Program-made: the position numbers and the translations under genes
The notes under the pieces: generated by a model
The model's database searches: none
Told to the model about the DNA's origin: nothing
What the model saw: only the letters and a program-made list of their open reading frames with translations
Source of the DNA: Myxococcales bacterium
GTDB lineage: Bacteria; Myxococcota_A; Polyangia; Polyangiales; Ga0077539
Assembly: GCA_016793325.1 (NCBI GenBank)
Contig: JAEUKI010000089.1
Coordinates: 1-64,000, forward strand
DNA length: 64,000 nucleotides
Direction: 5' to 3'
Shown here: one piece after another, positions 35,154 through 43,169 of the stretch
How the letters are laid out: every line of letters starts with the position of its first letter
Position numbering within the stretch: position 1 is the first letter of the stretch

Positions 35154-36362
35154 ATGTCGTCGCGATTCAGCGTGTCGCTGCTGGTGGTGGCCTCGTGCTC
35201 GTGTGCAGCCGCGCCGCGTCCGTTGGATTTGCAGCCGCCTCCGCCGAGGGACCCGCGCGTGTCTCCGAACGCGCCGATCTCCGCGCCGCCCTCGCGCCCT
35301 CGCGAGACGGTGACCAACGCGCTCGTGTTGCCGGGCCGCGCGCTCGTCGCGCAAGGGCCCGCGGTGCAGCTCCCTCGCGCGTGGCTGACCGATCGCGAGC
35401 TCGTCGTGACCTACGCCCGAGGCCCCGGCGCCATGCTCCGTGGAACGCTCGCGCGACACCAGCCCGCCCCGCCGTCGAGTCCGATCGCCGCGAGCGCCAT
35501 CGGCACGCCGAACGCCCTGTCTGCCTTCGTTCAGGCAGCGTTTTCGCCAACGACGACCGCGGTCGTGTACGTCGACGTGACGCAGGGCGTCCGCGATTCA
35601 CGGATCGCGTTCTTCGCGCGCGACGGCGCTGCCGCGAGGACGGACGTGCGCCTCGGACACACGTATTCAACGTACCCTGCGGTCGAGTACAACGCGCGCC
35701 TCCGGCAGTTCGGCGTGCTCTGGTCGCACGCGGGCGACCTCCACTTCTCTCGCTTCGACGCGGACGGAGCGCCGGTCGCGGACTCCGCCGTGCACTTGCG
35801 CCTCCGCGAGTTTACCTGGTCGAACGGGCCGCGCTTCGTGAGCACCGACGAGGGCTGGGCCGCGCTCGTCAGGGACACCGGGGGCCCCGCCATGGAGATC
35901 ATCGAGTTCGACGCGAACGCTCGCGCCCGGGGACAACCGACGATCCTCGCGCAGTCGGGCGTGCCCATCGAGTCGTCGTTGTCGTGGGACGGTCAGCGCT
36001 TCGGGCTCGCGTGGGCGACGCACGAGGGCTTCTTCGTGATGCTCCAGCGCGACGCGTACGATCGCACGCAGCCCGTGCGCGTCGCGAATCGCGAGCACTT
36101 CGCCGGCGCCCCCGCGCTCGTGTTCGACGGGACGCACCACGTGCTCGTGTGGGGCGACAACCCCGGTCGAAGCCGCGTTCATCTCGCGCGCATTCATCGC
36201 GACGGAACGCTGCTCTCGAGCGCGCTCTTCGCGTCGCACCCTACGGAGCACTGCTACTTCGCCTTCGCGTCCGTGGGCGGAGCCAACGACAACAGCCGCA
36301 CCGTCGTCGTGACCTATCAAGTCGGCGACCACAGCGCGTACGTCGCGCCGCTCACGCAGTGA
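35154..36362 (+). CDS. Hypothetical lipoprotein
   Basis: The ATG at 35154 gives 402 residues with a signal peptide and lipobox VASC (Cys15), followed by a Pro-rich linker. The body consists of repeating beta-strand units with aromatic and Asp/Gly turns (for example GVLWSHAGDLHFSRFDADG and HHVLVWGDNPGRS), suggesting a propeller-like fold. Such proteins are frequent in myxobacterial genomes; no function is assigned. It is divergent from the selenoprotein (86-bp spacer) and overlaps the convergent gene at 36352 by 11 bp. Confidence 0.7.
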   Translation: MSSRFSVSLLVVASCSCAAAPRPLDLQPPPPRDPRVSPNAPISAPPSRPRETVTNALVLPGRALVAQGPAVQLPRAWLTDRELVVTYARGPGAMLRGTLARHQPAPPSSPIAASAIGTPNALSAFVQAAFSPTTTAVVYVDVTQGVRDSRIAFFARDGAAARTDVRLGHTYSTYPAVEYNARLRQFGVLWSHAGDLHFSRFDADGAPVADSAVHLRLREFTWSNGPRFVSTDEGWAALVRDTGGPAMEIIEFDANARARGQPTILAQSGVPIESSLSWDGQRFGLAWATHEGFFVMLQRDAYDRTQPVRVANREHFAGAPALVFDGTHHVLVWGDNPGRSRVHLARIHRDGTLLSSALFASHPTEHCYFAFASVGGANDNSRTVVVTYQVGDHSAYVAPLTQ

Positions 36363-36843
36363 TCGATCGCTCGTCGAGCTCGGGCGGGCTCAGGGGCCCC
36401 ACGCCCACGAATTCATACGGAACGCAATTCCACCGGCGCGGCGCGATGCCGCTCTGGCGCGCTTCGTCTCGATCGAGGCATCGGCACGACGTGCCCTGCA
36501 TCGCGTGCTGCGGGTAGATGCAGTACCGCCGCGGAGCGCACGCAGCGCCAACAGAAGGCTGCTCCTCGGGACAGAGATCACTGCGCAGCCCCGTTGTGTC
36601 TTCGACTGCGTCCGCGAGCGCGCCGCTGTCTTCGGGGCCGACGTTCGCTCCCGTGTCGACCTGTTCGATGTACACGCCGCTATCCGCGACCGCGCCTGTG
36701 TCTGGTTGCGGCGGCGAGACCGTGGTCGAGCGCGTCGTGCGACACCCCGCCCCGAGCGACGCGAGCGCTTGCGCGAAGAGCAGCGCCCGCGAGGAGAGCG
36801 TCGATGGGAGGCGAGTCGAAGGACGGTGTTCGCGCCGAGACAT
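36352..36843 (-). CDS. Small Cys-containing lipoprotein
   Basis: The 163-residue product has a signal segment ending at lipobox LGAGC (Cys34), an acidic linker with DTGAVADSG, and a C-terminal part with six Cys (DLCPEEQ, AACAPRRYC, SCRCLDRD, WNCVPYE) that probably pair as disulfides. No family is recognised. It lies directly downstream of the cytochrome-like lipoprotein at 36864 (20-bp gap) on the same strand, so the two may form an operon. Confidence 0.65.
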   Translation of the reverse strand: MSRREHRPSTRLPSTLSSRALLFAQALASLGAGCRTTRSTTVSPPQPDTGAVADSGVYIEQVDTGANVGPEDSGALADAVEDTTGLRSDLCPEEQPSVGAACAPRRYCIYPQHAMQGTSCRCLDRDEARQSGIAPRRWNCVPYEFVGVGPLSPPELDERSITA

Positions 36844-36863
36844 CGTCGGCCATCATACGCTGG

Positions 36864-37460
36864 TCAGGGACGCTGACCGCCGGTCGCCCACGCTTCGAGC
36901 GTCATCTGCTCCATCGCCGTGAGGCAGCGCGGGTTGGCCGAATCCATCGCTGGATTTCCTGTGCAACCACGGCCAGCTGGCATCGATCCGTCGCGGACGC
37001 GAACGATGAACGCGCCGCCTTTCGTGCGTCCCGACGCGTAGTACGACGCCAATTGCGTGGTGGCGTACATGCTCACGTCCCATCCGCCCGAACCTCCGCC
37101 CGTGTGGCAAGGACTGCAGCGCGCTTGGAGAATCGGCTGCACTGCGGTCGCGTAGCTCGGACCAGCGCCGATTCCGCTGTCCGTCGGCGCGACGCCCGAG
37201 TCCGCGGGCCCAACCCCAGAATCTGCGGGACCGATGCCCGAGTCCGCGGGCCCAACGCCCGAGTCTGTCGGGCCCACGCCCGAGTCCGTCGGGCTCACGC
37301 CCGAGTCCGTGGGACCCACACCCGAATCCGTGGGCGATTGCTGGTCGTTCGCGACGTCTGCCGCGACGCCTGTGTCTGTTCCGCTGTCCGTAGGGCCCGG
37401 GGCGGGAGCGCACGCCGCGAACAACATCGTCGCTGCGATCGAAAGGTAACGGTGGTTCAT
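36864..37460 (-). CDS. Lipoprotein with DSG repeats and a c-type heme motif
   Basis: The 198-residue protein has lipobox LFAAC (Cys17). About nine units of the type GVGPTDSG follow, forming a flexible acidic linker. The C-terminal domain begins ATAVQPILQARCSPCH, a typical CxxCH attachment site for covalent heme, and contains a second region with GCTGNPAMD. A short periplasmic or surface cytochrome-like module is likely. Electron partners are not evident. The DSG repeats are near-identical at DNA level, so copy number may vary between strains. Confidence 0.75.
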   Translation of the reverse strand: MNHRYLSIAATMLFAACAPAPGPTDSGTDTGVAADVANDQQSPTDSGVGPTDSGVSPTDSGVGPTDSGVGPADSGIGPADSGVGPADSGVAPTDSGIGAGPSYATAVQPILQARCSPCHTGGGSGGWDVSMYATTQLASYYASGRTKGGAFIVRVRDGSMPAGRGCTGNPAMDSANPRCLTAMEQMTLEAWATGGQRP

Positions 37461-37548
37461 GAGCGCGGAGGATGCACGGGACGCGCGTCGCTGTCTCGTG
37501 CCCCCTCCCACGACGACGAAGGCTTGTTACAACGACAAACACATCGTC

Positions 37549-38358
37549 ATGGCCGAACCACGCGCGAGCAAGAAGGCGACCCGACCCAAGCGCCCGTCCG
37601 TCGCGATCGCGCTCGCAGACGCGTTGGTGAAGAAGTACCGAACCGCGCCCACCCCGGACCCCGCGCGCGAACAAGCGATGCTCGAAGCGGTGCGCCAGTG
37701 CGAGACGCTCGCAGAGGGATGGGAGGCCATCATCGCGCGAGGGTTGTTGCCCGGGGCGTGGCTCGACGCGAGCGACCGACGGTTCTACGGCGTGTCGGGG
37801 CGCTGCGCGCGCTGCGGACACAAGAGTCGGTGCGCGTTCGTGCGATGCCTCAACGACGAGCGCCGCGAAGAGAGCTACGGCTTCGCGCCGTTTCCCACGA
37901 GCTGGTGGGACATGCTCGTGCTCGTCGGGCACACCGCGCGCTTCGTCGAAGCCGAGACGCTCGCGCGCGAACGAGACGAGCAGATCGCGCACAGCGAGTG
38001 GTCGACGTCGCGACGAGCGTGGACGTGGACCGTCGAGACGCCGGTGTCGTTTTACTTCGCGCTCTCGCGGCCACAAGCGGCGCAAGTGTCGCGCGCCATC
38101 GAGCTCGCGCACGAAGAGCTCGGCATGCCGCTGCCCGCCGGGGCGCGCTCGTGGATCGAGCCACTATTCAAGTGGCTCCGCAACCAGACCGACGCCCAGC
38201 CCATGCCCGAGCTCCCTCGATCGAGCGACGAGCTCGGAGACACGGGCGTGATCTACCGCGGGCGAACGCTCGGTTGGAGCGAGCTCGTCGCCACGCTGGC
38301 CCCCTCGCGCGACGCCGCGCGAGCGCTCCCGCGCGGGGTTCCGCTCACCATTGCGTGA
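37549..38358 (+). CDS. Hypothetical protein with Cys cluster
   Basis: The ATG at 37549 gives 269 residues with a basic N-terminus and no signal peptide. A compact CARCGHKSRCAFVRC segment near residue 86 may bind a metal. Later parts are alpha-helical with several Trp. I do not recognise the family. The final codons, ALPRGVPLTIA, are encoded by the first copy of the 40-bp direct repeat that flanks the RCC1 gene. It is divergent from the cytochrome-like lipoprotein with an 88-bp spacer. Confidence 0.6.
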   Translation: MAEPRASKKATRPKRPSVAIALADALVKKYRTAPTPDPAREQAMLEAVRQCETLAEGWEAIIARGLLPGAWLDASDRRFYGVSGRCARCGHKSRCAFVRCLNDERREESYGFAPFPTSWWDMLVLVGHTARFVEAETLARERDEQIAHSEWSTSRRAWTWTVETPVSFYFALSRPQAAQVSRAIELAHEELGMPLPAGARSWIEPLFKWLRNQTDAQPMPELPRSSDELGDTGVIYRGRTLGWSELVATLAPSRDAARALPRGVPLTIA

Positions 38359-38360
38359 GC
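38321..38360. repeat. Direct repeat, copy A (left of RCC1 gene)
   Basis: This 40-bp sequence, beginning GAGCGCTCCCGCGCGGGGTT and ending TTGCGTGAGC, recurs at 41936-41976 in the same orientation with two substitutions and one added base. It covers the 3' end of the gene at 37549. It contains short palindromic words (GAGCGCTC, CCCGCGCGGG), so it might also be a repeated terminator-like hairpin. Confidence 0.75.
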
Positions 38361-38394
38361 TCGAGCGAGAACGGTCCCGCGGAGCAAGCCCGGA

Positions 38395-41300
38395 CTACAG
38401 CCCACGCACCTGCACGGGCATCAGCGCCATCATCCCAGTGGTCCCGTCTCCGAGCTCGCCGGCGAAGTTGCGCCCCCAACACCAGACCCCCAGCGGACGA
38501 CGCGCGCACGTGTGGGCGCCACCCACGTCGATCTCGAGCGCGTCGGTGATTCCGGTGACCGCCACCGGCGTCGCGCTCAGCGTCGTGCTCCCGTTTCCAA
38601 GCCCACCAGAGTCGTTCGCCCCCCAGCACACGATCGCGCCCGACGCGCGTCGCGCGCACGAGTGAAGGCCACCACAAGAGATCTCGACAGCGTCGGTGAG
38701 CCCCACGACTTCGACCGGCGCGTTGAAGGACGGGCCTGTCGCTCCCGAACCGACTTGCCCCTGCTGGTTCCATCCCCAGCACACGACGCGCCCCGACAGT
38801 CGTCGCGCACACGCGTGAAACGCCCCCGCGCTGACCTCGACAGCGTCCGACAATCCGAACACCGTCACAGGGGTCGCGCTGAAGCCACCAACTCCCCGTA
38901 CACCGCCATCGCCCAGCACTCCTTGCTCGCCGCCGCCCCAGCAAACGACCGCGCCCGATCGACGACGAGCACACGAATGCTGCGCGCCTGTCGACACTTC
39001 GACAGCGTCCGAGATCCCCGTCACTTGCACCGGTGTCGTGCTGCCTGTCGTCGTTCCATTGCCCAATTGACCGACGGGGTTGGCTCCCCAGCACACGACC
39101 TCGCCCGTGGATCGAACCGCGCACGAATGCCCGGTGAATGGGCCGCTTATCCCACCGACCGACCGCGGTCCTCCGCCCGCGCTCACTTCGATCGAATCGG
39201 ACAGGGAGCTCACGGCGACCGGCGTCAGAGACGCAGCACCCATCGAGCCGTTTCCCAACTGTCCTGTCGAGTTCGACCCCCAGCAGGACACGCCCCTCGT
39301 TTGTGTATTGGCGCAGGCATGGAGCGTCGAGTTGTTTAGCGACCCGAGCGGCGACTCGCCGCCGCCAGCGCTCACTCGCGTCACGTCCGTGAGTCCCACC
39401 ACCGTCGACGGAAACGGGCGAAACACGGGCATATTGCTCCCGTCACCGACCGCGGCCGCGAAGCCCCAACACGACACGCGGCCGCTCGCGAGTCGCGCGC
39501 ACGTGTGTCGCATGCCCGCGCTGAGCTCGACAGGATCCGAGATGCCGATGACCCCCATCGGCGTCGTGCGATTCACGCGAAATCCATCCCCGAGCTGCCC
39601 AGTCGTTCCAGTGCCCCAGCACAGAACTCGCCCGTTCGAACGCCGCGCGCACATGTGCGAGCTCCCTGCCTCGATCTCGACCGCGTCCGCGATCCCGACA
39701 ACAACAGCGGGCACAGCGGCGGAGGCTCCGCCCGTGCCGAGCATCCCCGTGCCGTTGTCGCCCCAACATACGATTTGCCCCGTCGCGCGCCGCGCGCACG
39801 TGAAGCCGGCGCCCGCTGAAATCTCGACGGCATCCGTGAGCCCCATCACAGCGACGGGCGCTGGCCGATCGACGCCAGTCGTGCCGTCCCCGAGCTCGCC
39901 CGCGCCGTTGCTGCCCCAACACACGACCGCGCCCGTCATCCGACGCGCGCACGTGTGCGTCGCGCCGGCAGCGATCTCGACGGCGTCCGTGAGACCACCG
40001 ACCGCAACCGGCGCGGCTCGGGACGTACCGACGGCGCCCGATCCCAATTGCCCTGAAGCGTTGGCTCCCCAGCACACGACCTGCCCCGACGTTCGGCGCG
40101 CGCACGTGTGGGAGTTGCCCGCGCTCACTTCGACAGCGTCGGTCAATCCCGTCACCGCCACCGGCGCGAGGCGATTGCCACCGATCATCCCGTCGCCAAT
40201 TTGCCCTTCCGCGTTGTTGCCCCAGCACTGAACGCCGCCGCCCATTCGCACGACACACGCATGCAACGCGGTCGCGCTGAGCTGCACCGCGTCCGACACT
40301 CCCATCACCGCGACCGGCGCCACACTCACCCCGATCATCGATCCAGTCCCGAGCTGTCCCTCGGTGCCGCGCCCCCAACAGCTCACTTGCCCGCTCGTCC
40401 GACGAGCGCACGTGAACGCCGAGGCCGCCGCCAATCCGGCCGCGTCACTCACGCCGACCACGCGGACCGGCGTGTTTTCAGTGCTTCCAGAGCGGCCATC
40501 ACCGAGCTGTCCGAACACGTTCGTGCCCCAGCACACAACGTTGCCCGCGAATCGCGCGCACGTATGGCCGCTGCCCGCGCTGATCTCGGGCGAAGCTCCG
40601 TCGACGCAGCGCCCTGCGACGCACGCGCCAGCCCAGCAGCGAACGCCGCAGCCTCCGCAGTTGTTCGCGTCCGTCGAGAAGTCCGCCTCGCACCCGTTTC
40701 GATTGCTGCCGTCGCAGTTGCCGCGACCCCTGTTGCACTCGGTCATCACGCACTCGCCGCTTCCACCGCAGAAGCCCATTCCTGTCGGAGCGGTGTGCGA
40801 ATCCGTGCACGCGGGCTCATCGGTGCTCCCGTCGCAGTCGTCGTCGAGCCCGTTGCACAACTCGGGGAGCGCCGTGTTGGCGCGACACTGAATCGCGCCG
40901 CTCGTGCACGCGCTCGTACCGACACCGCACTGTCCGACCCCCGTGCTCACTGCGCACGCGCGGCCCACGCGGCTGTCATTGGCGCCGTCGTCGGTCATCG
41001 CGTTGCAGTCGTTGTCTGCGCCGTCACAGTTCTCGACGTTGCCTGGATAGCGAGCGCTGTTCGTATCGTCACAATCGACGTTGATGCCTTCGGGGGCCAT
41101 CGGCGTGTACCCCGCAGGGCACATCGCGCAGACGTTCATCGTCATCATGGCGGCGCCCATCGGAGCGAAGCGATCCCGGTCGGCGTCCACGAAGCAGCGC
41201 GTGAACTGCACGCCGTCGTCCGGGGTTCCGTCGCAGTCGTCGTCGAGGAGGTTGCACACCTCCGTCGCCCCAGGAAACCGCGTGCTACCGCCCTCAGCGA

Positions 41301-41832
41301 TGTTGTCCGCGCAGTCCGTTCCGCTCACACGACCGCCGGCGACGACCACGCGCAACGCACGAACACCACCGTCGTCGACCACGGCAGAGTCGCACACTGG
41401 GGCAGGTGCGCCCGCCGAGAGCACGTTGAAGCAGGCGTCCTTCGGAAACCCGTCCCCATCCGTGTCCCCGTCTCCGCCGCGACCGGTCGGCGTCACTTCG
41501 GCCACCGTGCACGGGTTGCAGTCTTCGTCGGCGCCGAGGTTGTCGCACACCTCACGAACGCTTGGATTTCTCCTGGGATTGTTGTCATCGCAGTCGTCCC
41601 CGCCGCAGGCCGCGGACGGGTGTCCGTCGTTGTCCATATCGACGCACGTCCCGCCGTCGACCGCTGGCACGTCCGGCGGGGGCGGAGGCGGCTCGCGATC
41701 AACCGCTTGAACGTCGAACGCCCCTGTGTCCGACATCATCGCGGGCGACGTACAGCTCGACGCCAACACGACAATCGCCAAGCTCCCAGCCCGCTTCCAC
41801 CACACCGTCTCTGCACCACGCATGCGCCGCAT
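38395..41832 (-). CDS. Large RCC1-repeat lipoprotein with MopE-type metal-binding region
   Basis: The 1145-residue protein has a signal peptide with lipobox ASSC (Cys27). The N-terminal third contains several calcium-type repeats (DMDNDGHPSA, DCDDNNP, EVCDNL, LLDDDCDGTPDDG), as in MopE/putative metal-binding motif proteins, and a Cys-rich segment. From about residue 300 there are fourteen RCC1-type units, each with SAGxxHTCAR and CWGxNxxGQLGDG. Fourteen units could make two seven-bladed propellers. It should be a surface or periplasmic binding protein. The gene is bracketed by 40-bp direct repeats. Confidence 0.85.
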   Translation of the reverse strand: MRRMRGAETVWWKRAGSLAIVVLASSCTSPAMMSDTGAFDVQAVDREPPPPPPDVPAVDGGTCVDMDNDGHPSAACGGDDCDDNNPRRNPSVREVCDNLGADEDCNPCTVAEVTPTGRGGDGDTDGDGFPKDACFNVLSAGAPAPVCDSAVVDDGGVRALRVVVAGGRVSGTDCADNIAEGGSTRFPGATEVCNLLDDDCDGTPDDGVQFTRCFVDADRDRFAPMGAAMMTMNVCAMCPAGYTPMAPEGINVDCDDTNSARYPGNVENCDGADNDCNAMTDDGANDSRVGRACAVSTGVGQCGVGTSACTSGAIQCRANTALPELCNGLDDDCDGSTDEPACTDSHTAPTGMGFCGGSGECVMTECNRGRGNCDGSNRNGCEADFSTDANNCGGCGVRCWAGACVAGRCVDGASPEISAGSGHTCARFAGNVVCWGTNVFGQLGDGRSGSTENTPVRVVGVSDAAGLAAASAFTCARRTSGQVSCWGRGTEGQLGTGSMIGVSVAPVAVMGVSDAVQLSATALHACVVRMGGGVQCWGNNAEGQIGDGMIGGNRLAPVAVTGLTDAVEVSAGNSHTCARRTSGQVVCWGANASGQLGSGAVGTSRAAPVAVGGLTDAVEIAAGATHTCARRMTGAVVCWGSNGAGELGDGTTGVDRPAPVAVMGLTDAVEISAGAGFTCARRATGQIVCWGDNGTGMLGTGGASAAVPAVVVGIADAVEIEAGSSHMCARRSNGRVLCWGTGTTGQLGDGFRVNRTTPMGVIGISDPVELSAGMRHTCARLASGRVSCWGFAAAVGDGSNMPVFRPFPSTVVGLTDVTRVSAGGGESPLGSLNNSTLHACANTQTRGVSCWGSNSTGQLGNGSMGAASLTPVAVSSLSDSIEVSAGGGPRSVGGISGPFTGHSCAVRSTGEVVCWGANPVGQLGNGTTTGSTTPVQVTGISDAVEVSTGAQHSCARRRSGAVVCWGGGEQGVLGDGGVRGVGGFSATPVTVFGLSDAVEVSAGAFHACARRLSGRVVCWGWNQQGQVGSGATGPSFNAPVEVVGLTDAVEISCGGLHSCARRASGAIVCWGANDSGGLGNGSTTLSATPVAVTGITDALEIDVGGAHTCARRPLGVWCWGRNFAGELGDGTTGMMALMPVQVRGL

Positions 41833-41935
41833 GCTCACACGCGAGCACGAACGCGAACAACTCGTGTCGCGGCGAAACTCGCAACAACACTCGTCGCGTC
41901 GATGCACCGGTGGACGGATGCGTCCACCGACGAGC

Positions 41936-41976
41936 GAGCGCTCCCGCGCGGGGTTCCCCCTCACAATTGCGTGAGC
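41936..41976. repeat. Direct repeat, copy B (right of RCC1 gene)
   Basis: Second copy of the repeat at 38321-38360, 41 bp with three differences. It overlaps the last codons (TLTQL and stop) of the minus-strand gene at 41961. Together the copies bracket the complete RCC1 gene and about 100 bp upstream of it. Confidence 0.75.
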
Positions 41977-43142
41977 GTGCTCCCGTCGAGCGCAGCGCGT
42001 CGCCCCGTGCACGTGTCGCTCACGACGGTCCATCGCGCTGTTCGGCAGTCCGCGCTGAACGTCGTCGTGTACTCGCCGCGATCCGTCACCGCGCAGCCCG
42101 AAATGCCGCTCGAATCGTCGGTCATCACGATCCGCCCGCCGCTCTCGGAGTACGCCCCGATGTCGATCGTCGTGCCCGCGCGAAGGTTCGCTTCGCTCAG
42201 GGCCGCGAGCCAACGACCCGTCGCCGCGAAGCGGAAGTACAACGTCATGCCCCCCGGAACCGGCACGCTGAAGTCCCTCGGACGCAACGTGCACGCGCCG
42301 CTGTCGCTCACCACACCGCCGTCGCTCACCACGCCGCTGTCCGCGACACCGCCGTCCGCGACGAACCGACGCAACACGAGGCTGTTCAGGATCGTGCTCC
42401 GCACGCCGCACATCTCGCTCGTGACGTTCAGCGTGAGCGATCCGCACGTCGCGTCGAACGTGAGGCGATACTCGCCGCGATCGGTCACGGGACACGTAAA
42501 CGCCGCCATCGGACTGTTCGTCACGATGATCGAACCGCCGACGATCGTGTAGCTCCCGAGCGGCGAGGCGCGAGACGTCCCCAGGTCCGAGGCGTTCGGC
42601 GCGAACTCTGCGACTCCGCCGCGAAAGCGCACGTACACGGTCCCGACGAGCGAGCTCATCGCGACCCAGTCGCCCTCCACCGAGCAGACCATTCCCCCGT
42701 CGCTCGCGCCGCTGTCGGTCACGCCTCCATCGAACACGCCGCTGTCCATCGGCGCGCTCGCGTCGCGCGTGTCCGTCGCCACATCCGACGGCGCGCTGTC
42801 TGCCGCTCCGTCGGCGCTCGCTCCGCTGTCTGTCGTCGCGCTGTCGCTCGAGGTCGCGTCGCTCTCACCGCCGTCGCTCGATGCGCCGTCGGTCGCGCTG
42901 CTGTCGTTCACGGCTACATCATTCGCGGCGACATCGCTCGCGACGACATCACCCGCAGCGTCGTCTGTCGTGCTGTCCGTCGCGCTCGGGGAGTCGCTCG
43001 TCGCAGTGTCCGTGCGCGCGTCTCCGCTGTCTGCGGGCGGCGCAGGCGTGCTGCACCCGACAGCGCTCCCCATCAAAGCAAGACACAGCACACGCCACGC
43101 AGAGGGCGCAGCGCGCCCAAGTGCAATTCGTCTCGATCGCAT
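41961..43142 (-). CDS. Lipoprotein with two related beta domains
   Basis: The ATG at 43142 gives 393 residues with lipobox SAVGC (Cys30). A long acidic linker of Asp/Ser/Thr (about 31-135) is followed by two similar domains. Each contains a DRGEY motif (VTDRGEYRLTF and VTDRGEYTTTF), a preceding strand region and Cys pairs, so the domain was duplicated. The fold may be lipocalin-like; function unknown. The 27-bp gap to the next upstream gene suggests co-transcription. Confidence 0.7.
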   Translation of the reverse strand: MRSRRIALGRAAPSAWRVLCLALMGSAVGCSTPAPPADSGDARTDTATSDSPSATDSTTDDAAGDVVASDVAANDVAVNDSSATDGASSDGGESDATSSDSATTDSGASADGAADSAPSDVATDTRDASAPMDSGVFDGGVTDSGASDGGMVCSVEGDWVAMSSLVGTVYVRFRGGVAEFAPNASDLGTSRASPLGSYTIVGGSIIVTNSPMAAFTCPVTDRGEYRLTFDATCGSLTLNVTSEMCGVRSTILNSLVLRRFVADGGVADSGVVSDGGVVSDSGACTLRPRDFSVPVPGGMTLYFRFAATGRWLAALSEANLRAGTTIDIGAYSESGGRIVMTDDSSGISGCAVTDRGEYTTTFSADCRTARWTVVSDTCTGRRAALDGSTLTQL

Positions 43143-43169
43143 GGCGCACGGTATCACGCGATCGCGCGA

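Noticed and set aside
38395..42495. RCC1 protein as 1366 residues starting at 42495
   Set aside because: The ATG at 41832 gives a proper lipoprotein signal peptide; upstream codons overlap another gene and read as antisense.
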